The notes: a model not told the origin generated them from the sequence alone. 64,000 nt of DNA from Puffinus mauretanicus (GCA_023333565.1 JAJKFH010000385.1:682001-746000); one strand, 5' to 3'; positions 1 to 12,832 are shown, counted from the first letter of the stretch. A program made the numbers and translations.

Positions 1-3000
1 AGCAGAGCCTGGCGAGGTCCGCAGAGGGAAGGTGTTACAGAAGCGTTAAGTCTCACTGTTTCCGAAAAAATCCTGTCACTTGGGCAGTCTGCGCTGCCTC
101 TCCAGCCAAACAGAGCTGGAAATCCTGCAAAGCCCTGAGCGTAACCACCACAGAGAGCGTTCAGGAATGGCTTATGAAATGTTAGTGCCAGGAAAGCCCC
201 AAAATTTGGGATCAACTGTCTGGCACAGGCTCAGAAATCACTTCCACTCAGCCCATGTACTCTCAGAGCCAAGTTTTACAAGAAGTTCGAAGGCCCATCT
301 ACTCCGACACAGTACGTTAATGACCTGTAACACTGCATGCCAGGGCCACGGAGCACGACGGGCACAGAAACTGCCAGGACCAGGTCTGCGGCAACGCGCC
401 TAGGGTGCACACTTGCTCCCACCTGCTCCAGCAAACTCTCCTCCTTCCCCCTTTCTCCTCTGCGCTGCAACACAGGCTTCAACCAACCAGTCATCAAAAT
501 CCAGCATGACACTAATATTCAGTATTTGTTTGCCAAAACACGTGTGCTCCTTCTAAGGCAAGGGGAAAAAAAAAAAAAAGAAAAAAGATCCTTAATGATA
601 CAATTTCAAGAGCCACTGATTTTGTGACCAGCTTGTGTTAATTTAGTTCATCTCCCAGTTTTATTATGTTTGTAAAAATCTCTCTCTCAAAAAGAAACAA
701 CCAAACACCCCACTATGAACTCAGTGCGGTGTGGCAGCTCTTTCCATGGCAACCCACCAGCACCGAGCCTGCTTTTCTGCACGGACTTTGCTGCACGAAG
801 AAGGAGGGCAGGGAAAAAGCCTGCTGAAAAGCTCCGGCTGTTGACTTCAGCCTGGCAATCCTGCCACCCGGGGAACCGAAGACATTGGGGAAAGGCAACG
901 CTTCTACAGCCTCACTGCTGAAACGTGTCTTAGCTCCAACTGTTAACCAGCTGCTCGGTCATTTGCAGGTTGGTTGGTTTGCTTGCTTTGTAAAGCACAG
1001 TCAATGTATTTCGTCTCCCAAACAGCATAGAAAACTACCTTTGTAGTCCCAAAATCATTCTCTGCAGAACCAGAAGGGAGTGGAATTAAGGCAACTGGGC
1101 CATGCTCTCAGATGGTCTCCACATGCAACAGCAGGATGCTCGCTAGGGGATATCTCCTTCTGGAGGATAGGCAGAAGCCTGTGTCACTCCCAGCACTGGC
1201 AGGACAACCACGCTGGGCTCACCACTGCCACGGGCAGCCTGGCTGGTGTGGAGGGCCAGCAGGCAGGGTCTCGCGAGCTCCCTTGCTGCCTGTGATAGCC
1301 ATCACTGGATATTGCACCTGATATTCTGCTAGGACCAACCTTCCATTGCTGCTGCACCAATTAAACATGGGCTACACTCTCAAGCTTGTTTCTGCAACCA
1401 CAAGTTTTCCTCCAAAACACGCCGTGCCCCTCCTCCCCCCCGCTTTAATGAGCACTTTAGAAATTCAGCATCCCCAGACATGTGGGAGCTAAGACCTCCA
1501 GGCACATCTCGTCTTTAGCTATTCTTCAACCTAGCCATGCAGCCAAACCCTTTGTGTAACTACTTGGGATCCAAAGCTGACACACAAGCCAGCTCCCAAA
1601 GACTTCCCCCCACCCCCCCTTCCCAGCAGCATTCCCTCCCTGTCTTATCACCTGCAAGACTCCGCCTTAAGCACTACGATTACCCAGGCTGGAGCCATCC
1701 AGGGTTATGGGGCTCCTTCTCATAAAGCTCCTGAGGCTTTATGTGAAAGTTTAGTTGCACAACAGTTTCTGAGGTTTAGGAAAAACCACGTTCCACAGCA
1801 AGAGCTGATGCTATTATTTGAAGTCACCTGATCCCAAAATCCAAAGAAGGGGGGAAGGGGAAAGACAATAGTCCCATGGACAAGGTTGGGGATGGCAGAG
1901 ACCTGAAACCACATCTCAGAGGAGCATTCATCAGCTATCACCTCTCAAATGCAGCCTGGGTTTCAGGCACCTTTCCTGACAAAAGCACTGTCAGAACACA
2001 CATTTATGTGAAGAGCTTCAGTTCCAGCAGATCAGCTGCCTTCTGGCAGGGAAACACTTACTCATGAACATTTCCTGAAGCAACTCCTATCTCAAGACTT
2101 TTGTAATATTCAGGGAACTAGATCAAGACTTACTGCATGCTCCATACCTGAAAGAGGAAACCAAGAAGAAAAAATGAATTCTTGAATTACTTTTGTCTTT
2201 TCTCCCCAAAGTTCCTCTGCTCTTCATGATTTCTGTGTCTTGTGGAAGCGATCTGCTTCTCCTCCGATGCCTTTTGCCTTCTCCACCCCCACCAAAATGT
2301 TCAGGGGATGAAGGAAGCTCAGGCAGAAGAAACCAGACAAACTACTCGCATAGCTCCTGATTTGTGTGGCCTTCAGAAATACTCCTCGTAGAGGCAGTCC
2401 CTGCGGAGCAGGGCTGCTTCTGGCTTGGGGAGGAATCGGGCCCGGTATGACCCAATGCACTCAATTCCCCTGGCATCTCCTGTGGCCTCACTGGCCTTTA
2501 AATTAAAGGGTAAAAATCAGAGGACAAAGAGAGGGAACAAACAGGAAACCCTTAAAAGCCCTGCCTGCTCATGCAGGCCATGGGCCTCCGCTCTCCTTTT
2601 GAAAAAAATTCATTTCTAAAGCAAAGTATCCCGTGTGCAGTACTGCAAGAGGAAGAAAGACAGCCAGGGAGCGTGAAAAGGCTGCAGAGCCTGTAATGGA
2701 AAATCCTTGCTCAGTCACTGAGCAGTCCTCTCGTAACACTTATTAAAATAAGGCAAATATGATGAAACACAGCCCAATTGCACGGAACACTGCTGAGAAA
2801 TTGGATCCGGCTGCTGAAATCGGCTCCCAAACCCCTCCTCTCCAAATACTGGCGGTTCCCATCAGTTAACTGCATCCAAACCACCCCCGGGCAAGAAGGT
2901 ATAGGAAAGACGAGACAGGACGGGTCACTCTGGTTCATCTTCAGAGTGGGGCCGGTGTCTAAATCTTCGCTGGTCTCTTTTGTCACTTGCCGAGGTTCAA

Positions 3001-6000
3001 ACACGGCACCTCTAGCTGTTTCCTAATGATGAAAGGTGGCACTGAATAAGAGTTCAAGGGCGATGTCCGTGGGACTCCGCCTTAGTGTTGCATGAGCGAG
3101 TGAGAAAAGGAGCCTTAGTATTAGGTCTAGGAAAGCAAGTTAAAAAAAGGCCTCTCTGTTTTCTTCTCATCATTTGTTTTTAATTCTATATCTTACTCTT
3201 TCAAAACTGAATTCAAACAAGAATAGACAGATTTTACTCCTTTTGTGGAACAAATCAGCCCAATTGCTGAGGTCAGTGTTTTCAGACCAACGCATAAAAG
3301 CAGAAAACCCAGCTGAGGAAATTCAGCGCTCTCCAATTCATCCTTTAGAAAGGATGAAGAACAGCCACCCAGGAACGTCAAGTTTGCTCCTCTGAAGGCA
3401 AAACAATTTAGTGTTGGTATTGGATGGCAGGAACTGGGAAAAAAACCCCAAACAACCTTTCTAGACTGCCCCGAGATATCTTTTCAGGGCTTCAAATGCT
3501 GATCAATGGGATAGCCCCCGTGGTCCATCGAGCTTGCAGCGAACCAAGGTGATGTGAAAGGCATCCTTCCCCTTTCACTTCTTGGCATCGTGGCTCAGCA
3601 CCGCTGCTCGCCCTGTGTCTCCTGCCCCAGACATGCAGAGAGAGACTGGGGCAGCAAAGCGGGAGGAGAACCACAAATCATTTAACCCACCGAAAAGGGC
3701 TTTGGATGGGATCCATGCCTCACATTTCAGAGGAACGAAAACACTGCCTGAGGCTTGGATAAGCAAAAACGCCATCACCATCCCCAAAACCACACAGCAA
3801 AACCCCACCAAACGCATACTATGAGAGAAAGGGTGAGGGAAGAAGTGCAGTGAGATTTCATTCAGATCTGAAGAAAGAAATCAAGCGGGTGTTAGTGGTA
3901 AAAAAGAAAAACGTCTTTCCTCCTTGGACAACCCCATTTCAAGAATGCACACACACACGACGTGTATCAAGCTATACAAAACCAGCACACGCCACTGCTG
4001 TTTCCTTGGGGTGTAAATAGCACCAGTAAAGAAAAACCTTTGAACCCAGCCCTCTGTTTGCTTCCAGTCCCGAGTGACTCAAAAGAAGGACTGTCTGAAG
4101 ATGCTCAGTAGCGGGTCAATCTTTCCCAGCGGGTAGGAGAGGTATAAATCAATTGCTTTAAAATAAAAAAAAACAACAAAAAACCCTGAGGCTTACTGGG
4201 AAGAAGTGAAATTGGGGGGAAAAAAAAGGTAAAGATGAAAAGCACCTGTAATCTCTTTAATGCAGCACTGAAGTCTTATGAAGAGAAAGCACAGAAATGA
4301 TAAGAAAAGGAAAGAAAGGAAAAGAAGAAAGCAGCCCATTGAGACCAGCTACAGATATATTTTTTTTAATGGGCATTAGGTCAGCAGGGCATTTTCTATC
4401 TGCCCTGCTTAAACCAGAGCTTTGATAATGTTACATGTGTGATTTTAACACAGCATTTATCCTAGTAGGGATGTAAGTTTATTTTGTGTGTGTGCGTGTG
4501 CATGGATGATAGTGCAGGGTTTTCCTGAGAAGAAGGGAAGGAGGGCGATCTGTAGGTAGATGATGAAAACAGCAGGTGTTGGGTTGTACCTCAACTGGAT
4601 TTTGGGTTACTGACAAGGGGAAGGGGAAGAGAAAGGAATAGGCAGCAGCAAAGGGCTATGAGGACTTGGAGAGAAGGGAAGAGGAGAATAAAAAGAAACA
4701 GCTTTGCCCTCAGCCCCCTACAGTCCTCCTGAATTCAGCTCAAATGGCCAAAAGGCCAGCCTTGCTGCTGCCCAATCCTGCCCCTCAGGGATTGCTCTAC
4801 CAGCAGAGCCCGGGTCAGGGGCTCCAGCTTTCCTCTCCCATGCCGAATGCACAGGAGCTGCAACGTCCCCTCAACTCCTGCCCAATTTTTAGCCCAACCT
4901 ACAGGCATGCCCATCTCAACTCTGAAGGCTCAGCACATTGGCCAAGGCAGCAGTGATAAAACACATTTTTTGCTATATTTTTGCTAGTGATTTATATCTA
5001 CACATAGATGAAGACACCCCAGGCTTCCTCCTTCAAAAAGACTACAAAAAAGGAAAGATCACAAATCCACATTCTGCTTTTCTTTCAAATTCCACAGTGC
5101 TTTTCCAATCTAATTCAATAAGGACTGTGTAAATAGACTGGAGCTCGTAAAGTTCCCAGTGAACTAGCTGCTTGACTAACATGGTGGAAGTTAAAGAAGG
5201 TTAGGTAGAAGCTGAAGTCAACATTTAAAACACAGACTAGGGACAGACTGAACAGATTTGGAAGCTGGCTTTCAGAAAACCCTACCCTACAACCTCAGCA
5301 ATCTCTTAAGTTTAATTGCTGCAATTTTAGGATAGGTTACCATAATTAGACTAGATTGTACTTTCTCTTAAGGTGCAAAAGATCCCTGGAGAACACCACC
5401 GTTTGTGCCAGCACCAACTTGCTGTGCACTTAACTGCATGCGATACGCTTAACTACACGCAATGCCTTTTAGTTGAATATATCCTATTCAAGCCCAGAGA
5501 ATCTTTTTCTGTCCGTTACGTTACACGCAGCAACAGTGTTACCCAAAATGGTCACTGCTTCAGGAGACCTGAAGACTCGAAGAACAGCTGGCAGACATGA
5601 AGAACAAAGCAGAAGACATCCATACCTCTATGGGGATTCTCCACCACAGGCAGCACGGGTGTAGTGATGCTACAGATGGATGGTGCACGGATTCACTTTG
5701 CCCTTGGGTAGGTGAAGTTGGCATAGGAAGAAGGCACTCGAGACCCAACAAGAAGCTTAATGTTCACAAGTTGCCGTAAGAACCACCAAGGGGTTAACAA
5801 TTTCCAGTGGTTTTACTTTACAAGGGGCAAGATAGAAATGGGGATACGTTTTCAAATTTAATTTTACATTCCCTGAGGATTATATTCCAGGAAATTACTC
5901 TGTTATGTGAATATTGTTACTGCATGACATTTTGGTCCCATTATCTCAGACTTTTTTTGGCATGTATGTCAGATGTGATTCACCATATGTTTAATGACAT

Positions 6001-9000
6001 GCAACACACTGGTTCAAATATATCCTACTAATGCAACAAGACAAGAGAACCTTTATTTTCTTATGCTTCAAGTTACAACTCAACTCTGAAATGCCTCAGT
6101 TAGTCACACAGTCCTCATCCAATTTTAAGATCTCCCATGTAGATTCATGGAACTTTAAACAACAAAAGAAAACCTCCCGAGACAGATAAAACTGCTTTTC
6201 ATAAATTTGAGAAAGACAGGATACGGTTTAACTGTTAGCACTAGAAACATCCCAATCTCAATACCTTCTCCAGCATTTTTGAGCTATTTATGTAAAGTGG
6301 TTTCTCTATATGATTACTAGGCAGGATTTTTATAGCAAGAAGGTTTTCCCAGATCAACAGCTTTTCCCCAATCACGACTTCAGTGCTACAAAACCAAACA
6401 AGCCCCAATCCCTGTCCCAAAGACTTTACACACTATTTCCCTGTTCAAAGGAGAGTTGGGAGGATTATTAGCTGTAAGTTGCTTTGAAGGTAAAAAAAAA
6501 AAGTACGTGCTAAATATTGCTGTCTCCATGAGTCAACACATACTCTTCAAAACTCTCTACTAACCATTTATACTATGATAAAAATAGCAATCTTGAGAAG
6601 CAAGCTAGATGCTCTACAATTGGTGGCTCAGGAACAACAAGCAAGCAACACCAAGCGTTACTGTCTCTGACAATAGCGCCTTACAGGCAAATACGTTTTA
6701 AGGTTAAACCAAACAAATTTCAACTCATGCAGTCAGACAAATTTTGTTCAATCCCTTCAGTCCAATGAAGGTAAAGAGCTGAGTGTGCTTCTACCCTGCA
6801 GAGGGCAAAGAGCAAGTGGTGTCCACCAGACTGATGTCAACCTTTGCGAAGAAAGGACCACCTGCCTGGACTTCCTATGAAACACAGCTCACTGCTGCGG
6901 TGCTGAAGATGCACAAAGCAATTTGACACCCAGCCTCTGCCAAAGAGGGTCTCCGATAAGGACGGGAACACCAGTCACCTCCAGTAACCCACATGGGAAA
7001 GGATGCACAGTGTGCATGGATCTAGCCATGCTATCAGTAATCCTTTTGACCAAATAATAAAAAAACCCACCAAATTCCCTCACAGAAATACAGAGCCCCA
7101 CCCCCTTGAGCTTCCAATTGCCTGGAATAAAATCCAGCCTTTGTAAAGCAGCCACAGACTAATTTTCAGTTGTGTCCAGTACACAAATCTCCAAGCAATT
7201 TAATGGGACCCCCAGGAGTTCAGTGTCCTGGAAAAAAAAATATGGAAGTCCTACGCATTTCATATAGGTGTCTGACACAGCACTGGCACATAAACCCCAG
7301 CAAATATGCCAGCTATGATGTTTATCTGGGTCTGCGCTGCCATCCCAGCCAAGACTCCCACCAGCGGGAAGAGCGATGGGAAATGCCAGGATGCACACTG
7401 AAGTCTTTACATAATGCCCCGGCTACTCTTGCCGAAGCAAATGGGACGGCTGGCTCCTTTGCTCAAATAGATTAGGTGCTATCTAAAACAGAAAGCACAG
7501 CTAATTACTTGAAGTTTTTGAATGTCACCACCTCCTGGGAGGTGACACCAGGGATTGTCCCTCCTTTTGGAGATCTCGGGACTGAGTGTTGGAGGAAGAT
7601 CAGCACGGTGTCGGACGGTGCTAGCAAGACTAATCCCTCTAGAGCCTCCTGAAAAGCAAAGTGAGATGATTGATAGCAACTGATGGGGCTACACAAGAAA
7701 GGGTGGTTTCTCCCCCAGAACGGGCCTGGCATTGGACAGCGGCGGTGATGACACAAAATGTGAGCACGCTGTAATACTCAATGTGCCCCAGGAGCCTCCG
7801 CCTCAGTGGACACTACGCTGGGCCCAGAGGAGGCCACAGACATGCATTGCAGGGGTAAGAACCGATGCATTTTGAAATTATCATTTATTGTAAAATTTTG
7901 GGGTTTGAAAGCAGCACAAAAGCAGCATGTTTTAAGGGAGGCTTTCGATAGCCAGCGGGCGGTTGGTATAGCGTCACCTCGGTGCTCAGGATGTTGGGAA
8001 GGGGTCTTGGAAAGGGACTCTGCAATTTTCCAGCAGCTGTCATGCTATCGATGCCATACATCGCTCAGAGCTCATTATGTTGATATTACCGCAACTAAAT
8101 TCACAGGCATATGTTTCAGGCAGCCACGGAAGAGGACATGACACCTGAGCCCACTGACAGATCCCAGAGCACAGTAAATAGACTGAAGTTTTTAGGAGAA
8201 GCAGCAAGTTTCAACAGATACCTATGACTGGCCAGAGACCTGATGGGCACGCCGGTGTATTCTCTGGGAGATGAGCGACATGTTGCAGAAGCAGGTGTCC
8301 GAAGCAGGAACTATGATTTGTAGGGGTAATTCACCAGCTAAACCTACAGGTTTTTTTGGTTTTTAGTATTTGCTAAGTGGGAAGCCCCAGCCACTGCCGC
8401 TGGTACAGTAAGCCCCCTCCTGCAGACCCAGCGCCTCTGGGTGAGGAGAGCATGGACGGACGAGCAGAGAGAGTGCTAGGCAGGTATGGAGCTGAGCCTC
8501 CATGAGCATGTGAAGCAAACCAACACGCTGGAACGATCACACGGCTCCATCATCCGTAAGCGCTTTGCTACAGAGCGTTCCTAACCCGGGGATGCTGCTC
8601 AGGAGCTGCAGCCTAGAAACTCCCCACTCTTATAAATGAGATTTTTTCATCTTTTCACATGAGCTTATGAAACCCTCAAAATACCTTGCTATTGTTTTGA
8701 TATTCAAATGCTCTTTTGGAGTCACTTGCCCCTCTACCAAAACCAAGAGCAACTAAAACACCCCCCACTGCCACCACAACAGTCGTTTGGAGGTCACCAT
8801 CTCCCTCCTCTCCATTTATCATGTCCCTGAGCACACAGCCGTGCGTGGACCAGATACACCACGACTGCAGAGCGGTGCTGGGGCCACCTCGGGGGGCTGA
8901 GCACAGGATTTTTTTTTTGCCTGGTCAGCCTCAGGCTTAAGGACACATTGGACCCGTTCTCTCCTGGGAAGGGAGGTATGCACCACCATCCCCTTGTGCC

Positions 9001-9898
9001 TGCCCATGCCACCACTGTGGGCACACACCACATGCCAGCACATGCAAATTCAACCCCCAGCCTGCCCTGTCTGCTTTCTATACTCAAAACCACTCTCCAG
9101 GATCCCTGAAGGTGGCAAGCTCTGGCAGCTTTACACGACTTTTAACATACAGGGCGTACCTCCAATTTCACTGCCACCTCTGAGGTCAGGGCTAGCGCGT
9201 GGCTAACGTACACAGTCAGGAGTTCATCCAAATGACACAATTACTCAGCCAGACTCGGCTGGAAAGAGATGCTCAGAGATCCTTATGACACGCACGAAAC
9301 GTACCCTTCATGTATTCACAGACAGCAAAGTAAGGTGCTTTTGGATCTTCTCTTACAAAAAGTGGCACAATTTCTATAGTAACAGACCAAAACTTATCGC
9401 TGCAACGAACAGCACTACATATTATGCTACCGCTGCAGAAGTTTCTTTCCTTTTGATAACATGCACCAAAAGGAACGTGTTTATAATGAAGCAACCCCTA
9501 TTAAGAGTGCGTTCCCTTCCCCCCCCGCAGGCGCATATGGGCAGCTTCTCTCCTACTCACAAGGGCTTTCTCCAAGTGCCTTGGGAGTATTTTTAGAGGG
9601 GCTGATCCTGGTTCATTGAAATCCTCTGAAGTTTTGCTACTGACTCCAGCAGAAGCAAAATCAAAGACGAATGCTGCTCCTTCTCTGCACTCCTCCAGTA
9701 TCAGAGGGATGGCCTGTCCATGGCCACTCAGCAGGCTCTTTTACTTAAGAGAAAACCATCAGAGAGCAAGGTCACACCAGGATGGAGATCCACCAAATGC
9801 TTTACAACAGAGCTAAAAAAAAATTGGAGTTCCTCTTCGCATTTATATAGTATATAATAATCATAACTAATGATTAGATATTAATTAAGTATATAGTT
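1..9898. other. Gene-free intronic or intergenic stretch
   Basis: No reading frame here resembles a known protein, and none of the short open frames (all below about 115 codons) shows a domain or a convincing splice-bounded exon. The sequence holds short simple runs: A-rich stretches near 570, 4170, 4220 and 6490, a purine-rich GGAAA-like patch at about 4280-4332, and a short TG run at about 4485-4500. No interspersed repeat could be assigned by eye. The last 60 bases (9840-9898) are very AT-rich and form the landing site of the retrovirus that follows. Exons of an unrecognised gene cannot be excluded. Confidence 0.6.
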
Positions 9899-9903
9899 AT
9901 TAT
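9899..9903. repeat. Target-site duplication, left copy
   Basis: The five bases ATTAT directly precede the LTR terminus TGTCATGG. The same five bases directly follow the other end of the element at 15639-15643. This fits a 5-bp integrase stagger. Confidence 0.85.
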
Positions 9904-9968
9904 TGTCATGGTTTAACCTGGCAGGCAGCTAAACACCACACAGCCATTCGCTCACTCCCCACGCCCCT
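9904..9968 (-). repeat. 3' LTR remnant (terminal ~64 bp only)
   Basis: This segment matches the first ~64 bases, in plus-strand reading, of the full LTR at 15075, with about two substitutions and a small length difference in the C-rich part. In the element's own direction it is the very end of U5. U3, R and most of U5 are absent, and the sequence beyond about 9968-9977 is integrase coding sequence. The loss therefore came from a deletion joining integrase to the LTR tail. The polypurine tract that normally precedes the 3' LTR is lost too. Confidence 0.88.
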
Positions 9969-10658
9969 GAATGGGTTTTCCTCTACCCGAAGCAGGAATA
10001 ACCTAGACTGTCTTCCCCAGCATATTTCCCTGTGCACTACAGGGACTTTACCCCCTTCTACAGTATGTAAAGGTTTTAACTGGGCAGGGCCAGCCCGATT
10101 GGCAGATCCCCTGGTGTTGACTAACCAGGCGGCTTTTGCTAAATGTGTGTCCCAATGCTTGAATGTCCCACCACCCACTGCTCTCAGCGTAGTCTTTAGC
10201 AGTCCGTTGTATCATTCAATTTTCCCAGGGGCTGGTGCATGGTAGGGGATGTGACAGACCCACTCAATGCCATGCTCTTTGGCCCAGGTGTCTATGAGGG
10301 TGTTTCCGAAATGAGTCTCGTTGTCTGACTCAACTTTTTCCGGGGTGCCATGTCACCATAGGACTTGCTTTTCAAGGCCCAGGATGGTGTTCTGGGCAGT
10401 GGCATGGGGCACGGGATATATTTCCAGCCATCCGGTGGTTGCTTCCACCATGGTGAGCACACAGTGCTTGCCTTGGTGGGTTTGTGGGAGCGTGATATAA
10501 TCAATCTGCCAAGCCTCCCCATATTTGTATTTCAGCCACTGTCCTCCATACCAAAGAGGATTTACTGGCTTGGCTTGCTTGCTTGCAGCATATGTTTCAC
10601 ATTCATGGATAACCTGTGCAATAGCATCCATGGTCAATTCCACCCCTTGATCACAAGC
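9969..10658 (-). pseudogene. pol: Integrase relic (catalytic core, three stops, C-terminus deleted)
   Basis: This continues in the same frame as the long RT-RNase H frame upstream and encodes the integrase core. The catalytic triad can be placed: Asp at 10500-10502 (context WQIDYITLP), Asp at 10323-10325 (context ESDNETHF) and Glu at 10215-10217 (context GKIE before YNGLLK). Three in-frame TGA codons interrupt it at 10659-10661, 10353-10355 and 10212-10214. Each sits where related elements have Arg, which suggests CGA to TGA decay at CpG sites. In the N-terminal zinc-binding domain the second cysteine of the C-x2-C pair reads Tyr (context HECETYAAS). After about residue DTHLAKAAWLVNTRG the frame runs without homology break into the LTR stub, so the C-terminal DNA-binding domain is lost. 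The relic cannot make a functional integrase. Confidence 0.9.
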
Positions 10659-12251
10659 TCATCTATATGTTGCATCTCTTCCTTGATGGCCTGAGGCATC
10701 ATGGGCCCACCAAGCTACAAATAATTCACCCTTATGTTGCCAGTCCAGATCCACCTGAGCCACTTCAATCTTAGCAGCCTGGTCCACCTGCTGGTTGTTT
10801 TGATGTTCTTCAGTGGCCCGACTCCTGGGTACGTGAGCATCTACATGACGTACTTTTACAGTCAGGTTCTCTACCCGGGCAGCAATATCTTGCCACAATG
10901 CGGCAGCCCAGATGGGTTTACCTCTGCGCTGCCAGTTGTTCTGCTTCCACTGCTGCAACCACCCCCACAGGGCATTTGCCACCATCCATGAGTCAGTATA
11001 GAGATAAAGTACTGGCCATTTTTCTCGTTCGGCAATGTCCAAGGCCAGCTGGATGGCTTTTACCTCTGCAAACTGGCTCGATTCACCTTCTCCTTCAGCA
11101 GTTTCTGCAACTTGGCGTATAGGACTCCATACAGCAGCTTTCCACCTCCGATGCTTTCCCACAAGGCGACAGGACCCATCAGTGAACAGGGCATATTGCT
11201 TCTCATTTTCTGGCAGTTTGTTATACAGTGGGGCCTCTTCAGCACCCGTTACCTCCTCCTCTGTGGATATGCCAAAATCTTTGCCTTCTGGCCAGTTCGT
11301 GATCACCTCCAAAATTCCTGGGCGACTGGGGTTTCCTATTCGGGCCCGTTGTGTGATCAGCGCGACCCACTTACTCCACGTAGCATCGGTTGCATGATGT
11401 GTAGAGGGGACGCTCCCTTTGAACATCCAGCCCAGCACCGGCAGTCGGGGTGCCAGGAGGAGCTGGGCTTCAGTACCAACCACTTCCGAAGCAGCTTGAA
11501 CCCCTTCATATGCTGCCAGTATCTCCTTCTCAGTTGGAGTGTAGCGGGCCTCGGATCCTCTGTATTCCCGACTCCAGAACCCTAAGGGTCGACCTCGAGT
11601 CTCCCCTGGTGCTTTCTGCCAGAGGCTCCAGGTAGGGCCATTCTCCCCGGCTGCGGTGTAGAGCACATTCTTCACATCTTGTCCTGCCCGGACTGGCCCA
11701 AGGACTACCTCCTGAACTATCTCCTGTTTAATTTGTTCAAAGGCTTCTTGTTGCTCAGGGCCCCATTTGAAATTGTTCTCCTTCCTGGTCACTTGATAGA
11801 GGGGGCTTACAATCAGGCTGTAATCTGGAATATGCATTCTCCAAAAGCCCACCACGCCAAAGAAAGCTTGTGTTTCCTTTTTACTAGTTGGTGGAGACAT
11901 GGCTGTTATTTTGTTGATCACATCCATTGGGATCTGCCGACATCCATCTTGCCATATTATTCCTAAAAACTGGATCTCCTGTGCAGGCCCCTTGACCTTA
12001 CTTTGTTTTATGGCAAAGCCGGCCTTCAGAAGGATTTGAATTATTTTCTTCCCTTTCTCAAGAACTACTTCTGCTGTGTTGCCCCATACGATGATGTCAT
12101 CAATGTATTGCAGGTGTTCTGGAGCCTCACCCTGTTCCAGTGCGGTGTGGATCAGTCCATGGCAAATGGTAGGGCTGTGTTTCCATCCCTGGGGCAGTCG
12201 GTTCCAGGTGTACTGGACGCCCCTCCAAGTGAAGCAAACTGTGGCCTGCAC
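10659..12251 (-). CDS. pol: Retroviral pol fragment: RT C-terminal half, connection, RNase H, start of integrase
   Basis: This is the longest open frame of the window (530 codons) and is plainly retroviral. It opens inside the RT fingers/palm, just after the frameshift near 12240, so its first Met is not a biological start. Residues 49-52 are YIDD, the RT active site (Asp codons at 12099-12101 and 12096-12098). A connection-like region with FFGVVGFWRMHIPDYS follows at about 130-145. RNase H shows its acidic residues: Asp358 in TDGS, Glu396 in SSQFAEV, Asp420 in LYTDSW and Asp490 in NNQQVDQAA. His517 and His522 near the end are the His pair of the integrase zinc domain. The frame closes at a TGA that is probably a decayed Arg codon, and integrase continues in frame beyond it. 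It is unlikely to be expressed alone because it has no start region of its own. It is a fragment, not a host gene. Confidence 0.93.
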   Translation of the reverse strand: MQATVCFTWRGVQYTWNRLPQGWKHSPTICHGLIHTALEQGEAPEHLQYIDDIIVWGNTAEVVLEKGKKIIQILLKAGFAIKQSKVKGPAQEIQFLGIIWQDGCRQIPMDVINKITAMSPPTSKKETQAFFGVVGFWRMHIPDYSLIVSPLYQVTRKENNFKWGPEQQEAFEQIKQEIVQEVVLGPVRAGQDVKNVLYTAAGENGPTWSLWQKAPGETRGRPLGFWSREYRGSEARYTPTEKEILAAYEGVQAASEVVGTEAQLLLAPRLPVLGWMFKGSVPSTHHATDATWSKWVALITQRARIGNPSRPGILEVITNWPEGKDFGISTEEEVTGAEEAPLYNKLPENEKQYALFTDGSCRLVGKHRRWKAAVWSPIRQVAETAEGEGESSQFAEVKAIQLALDIAEREKWPVLYLYTDSWMVANALWGWLQQWKQNNWQRRGKPIWAAALWQDIAARVENLTVKVRHVDAHVPRSRATEEHQNNQQVDQAAKIEVAQVDLDWQHKGELFVAWWAHDASGHQGRDATYR

Positions 12252-12832
12252 TCTGCCGCCAAAGGGATTGAGAAGAACGCATTAGCGATGTCAATTGTGG
12301 CGTACCACCTGGCTGCCTTTGACTCCAGTTCGTATTGGAGTTCCAGCATGTCCGGCACAGCAGCACTCACTGGCGGCGTGACTTTGTTCAGGCTACGGTA
12401 GTCTACTGTTAGTCTCCACTCCCCATTAGACTTTCGCACTGGCCATATGGGACTGCTAAAGGGTGAGCGAGTGTTGCTGATCACTCCTTGGCTCTCCAGT
12501 CGACGAATCAGCTCATTGATGGGAAGCAGGGAGTCTCGGTTGGTGCGGTATTGCCGCCAGTGCACTGCTGCGGTAGTGATCAGCACCTGTTGTTCTTCAA
12601 CCCTCAGCAACCCCACAACAGAAGGGTCCTCTGAGAGACTGGGCAAGGTGGACAGCTGTTTAATTTCCTCCGCCTCCAGGGCAGCTATACCAAAAGCCCA
12701 CCGGTACCCTTTTGGGTCCTTGAAATACCCTCTCCTGAGGTAGTCTATGCCAAGGATGCACGGAGCCTCTGGGCCAGTCACAACGGGGTGCTTCTGCCAC
12801 TCATTCCCGGTGAGGCTCACTTCGGCCTCCAA
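12152..12832 (-). pseudogene. pol: Retroviral pol fragment: protease C-terminus and RT N-terminal half
   Basis: A 226-codon frame. Residues 25-32 (CILGIDYL) match the conserved C-terminal ILG-x-D-x-L element of retroviral aspartic proteases. RT fingers and palm follow: WPVRKSNGEWRLTVDYRSLNK at about 130-150 and YATIDIANAFF at 177-186, whose Asp181 (codon 12290-12292) is the first catalytic Asp of RT. Homology ends at about residue 200. From about 12240 downward the retroviral sequence continues in another frame, so one single-base indel breaks RT between its first catalytic Asp and the YIDD box. The last ~27 codons of this frame are out-of-frame sequence. The true frame extends upstream of the first Met into the protease. 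Confidence 0.92.
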
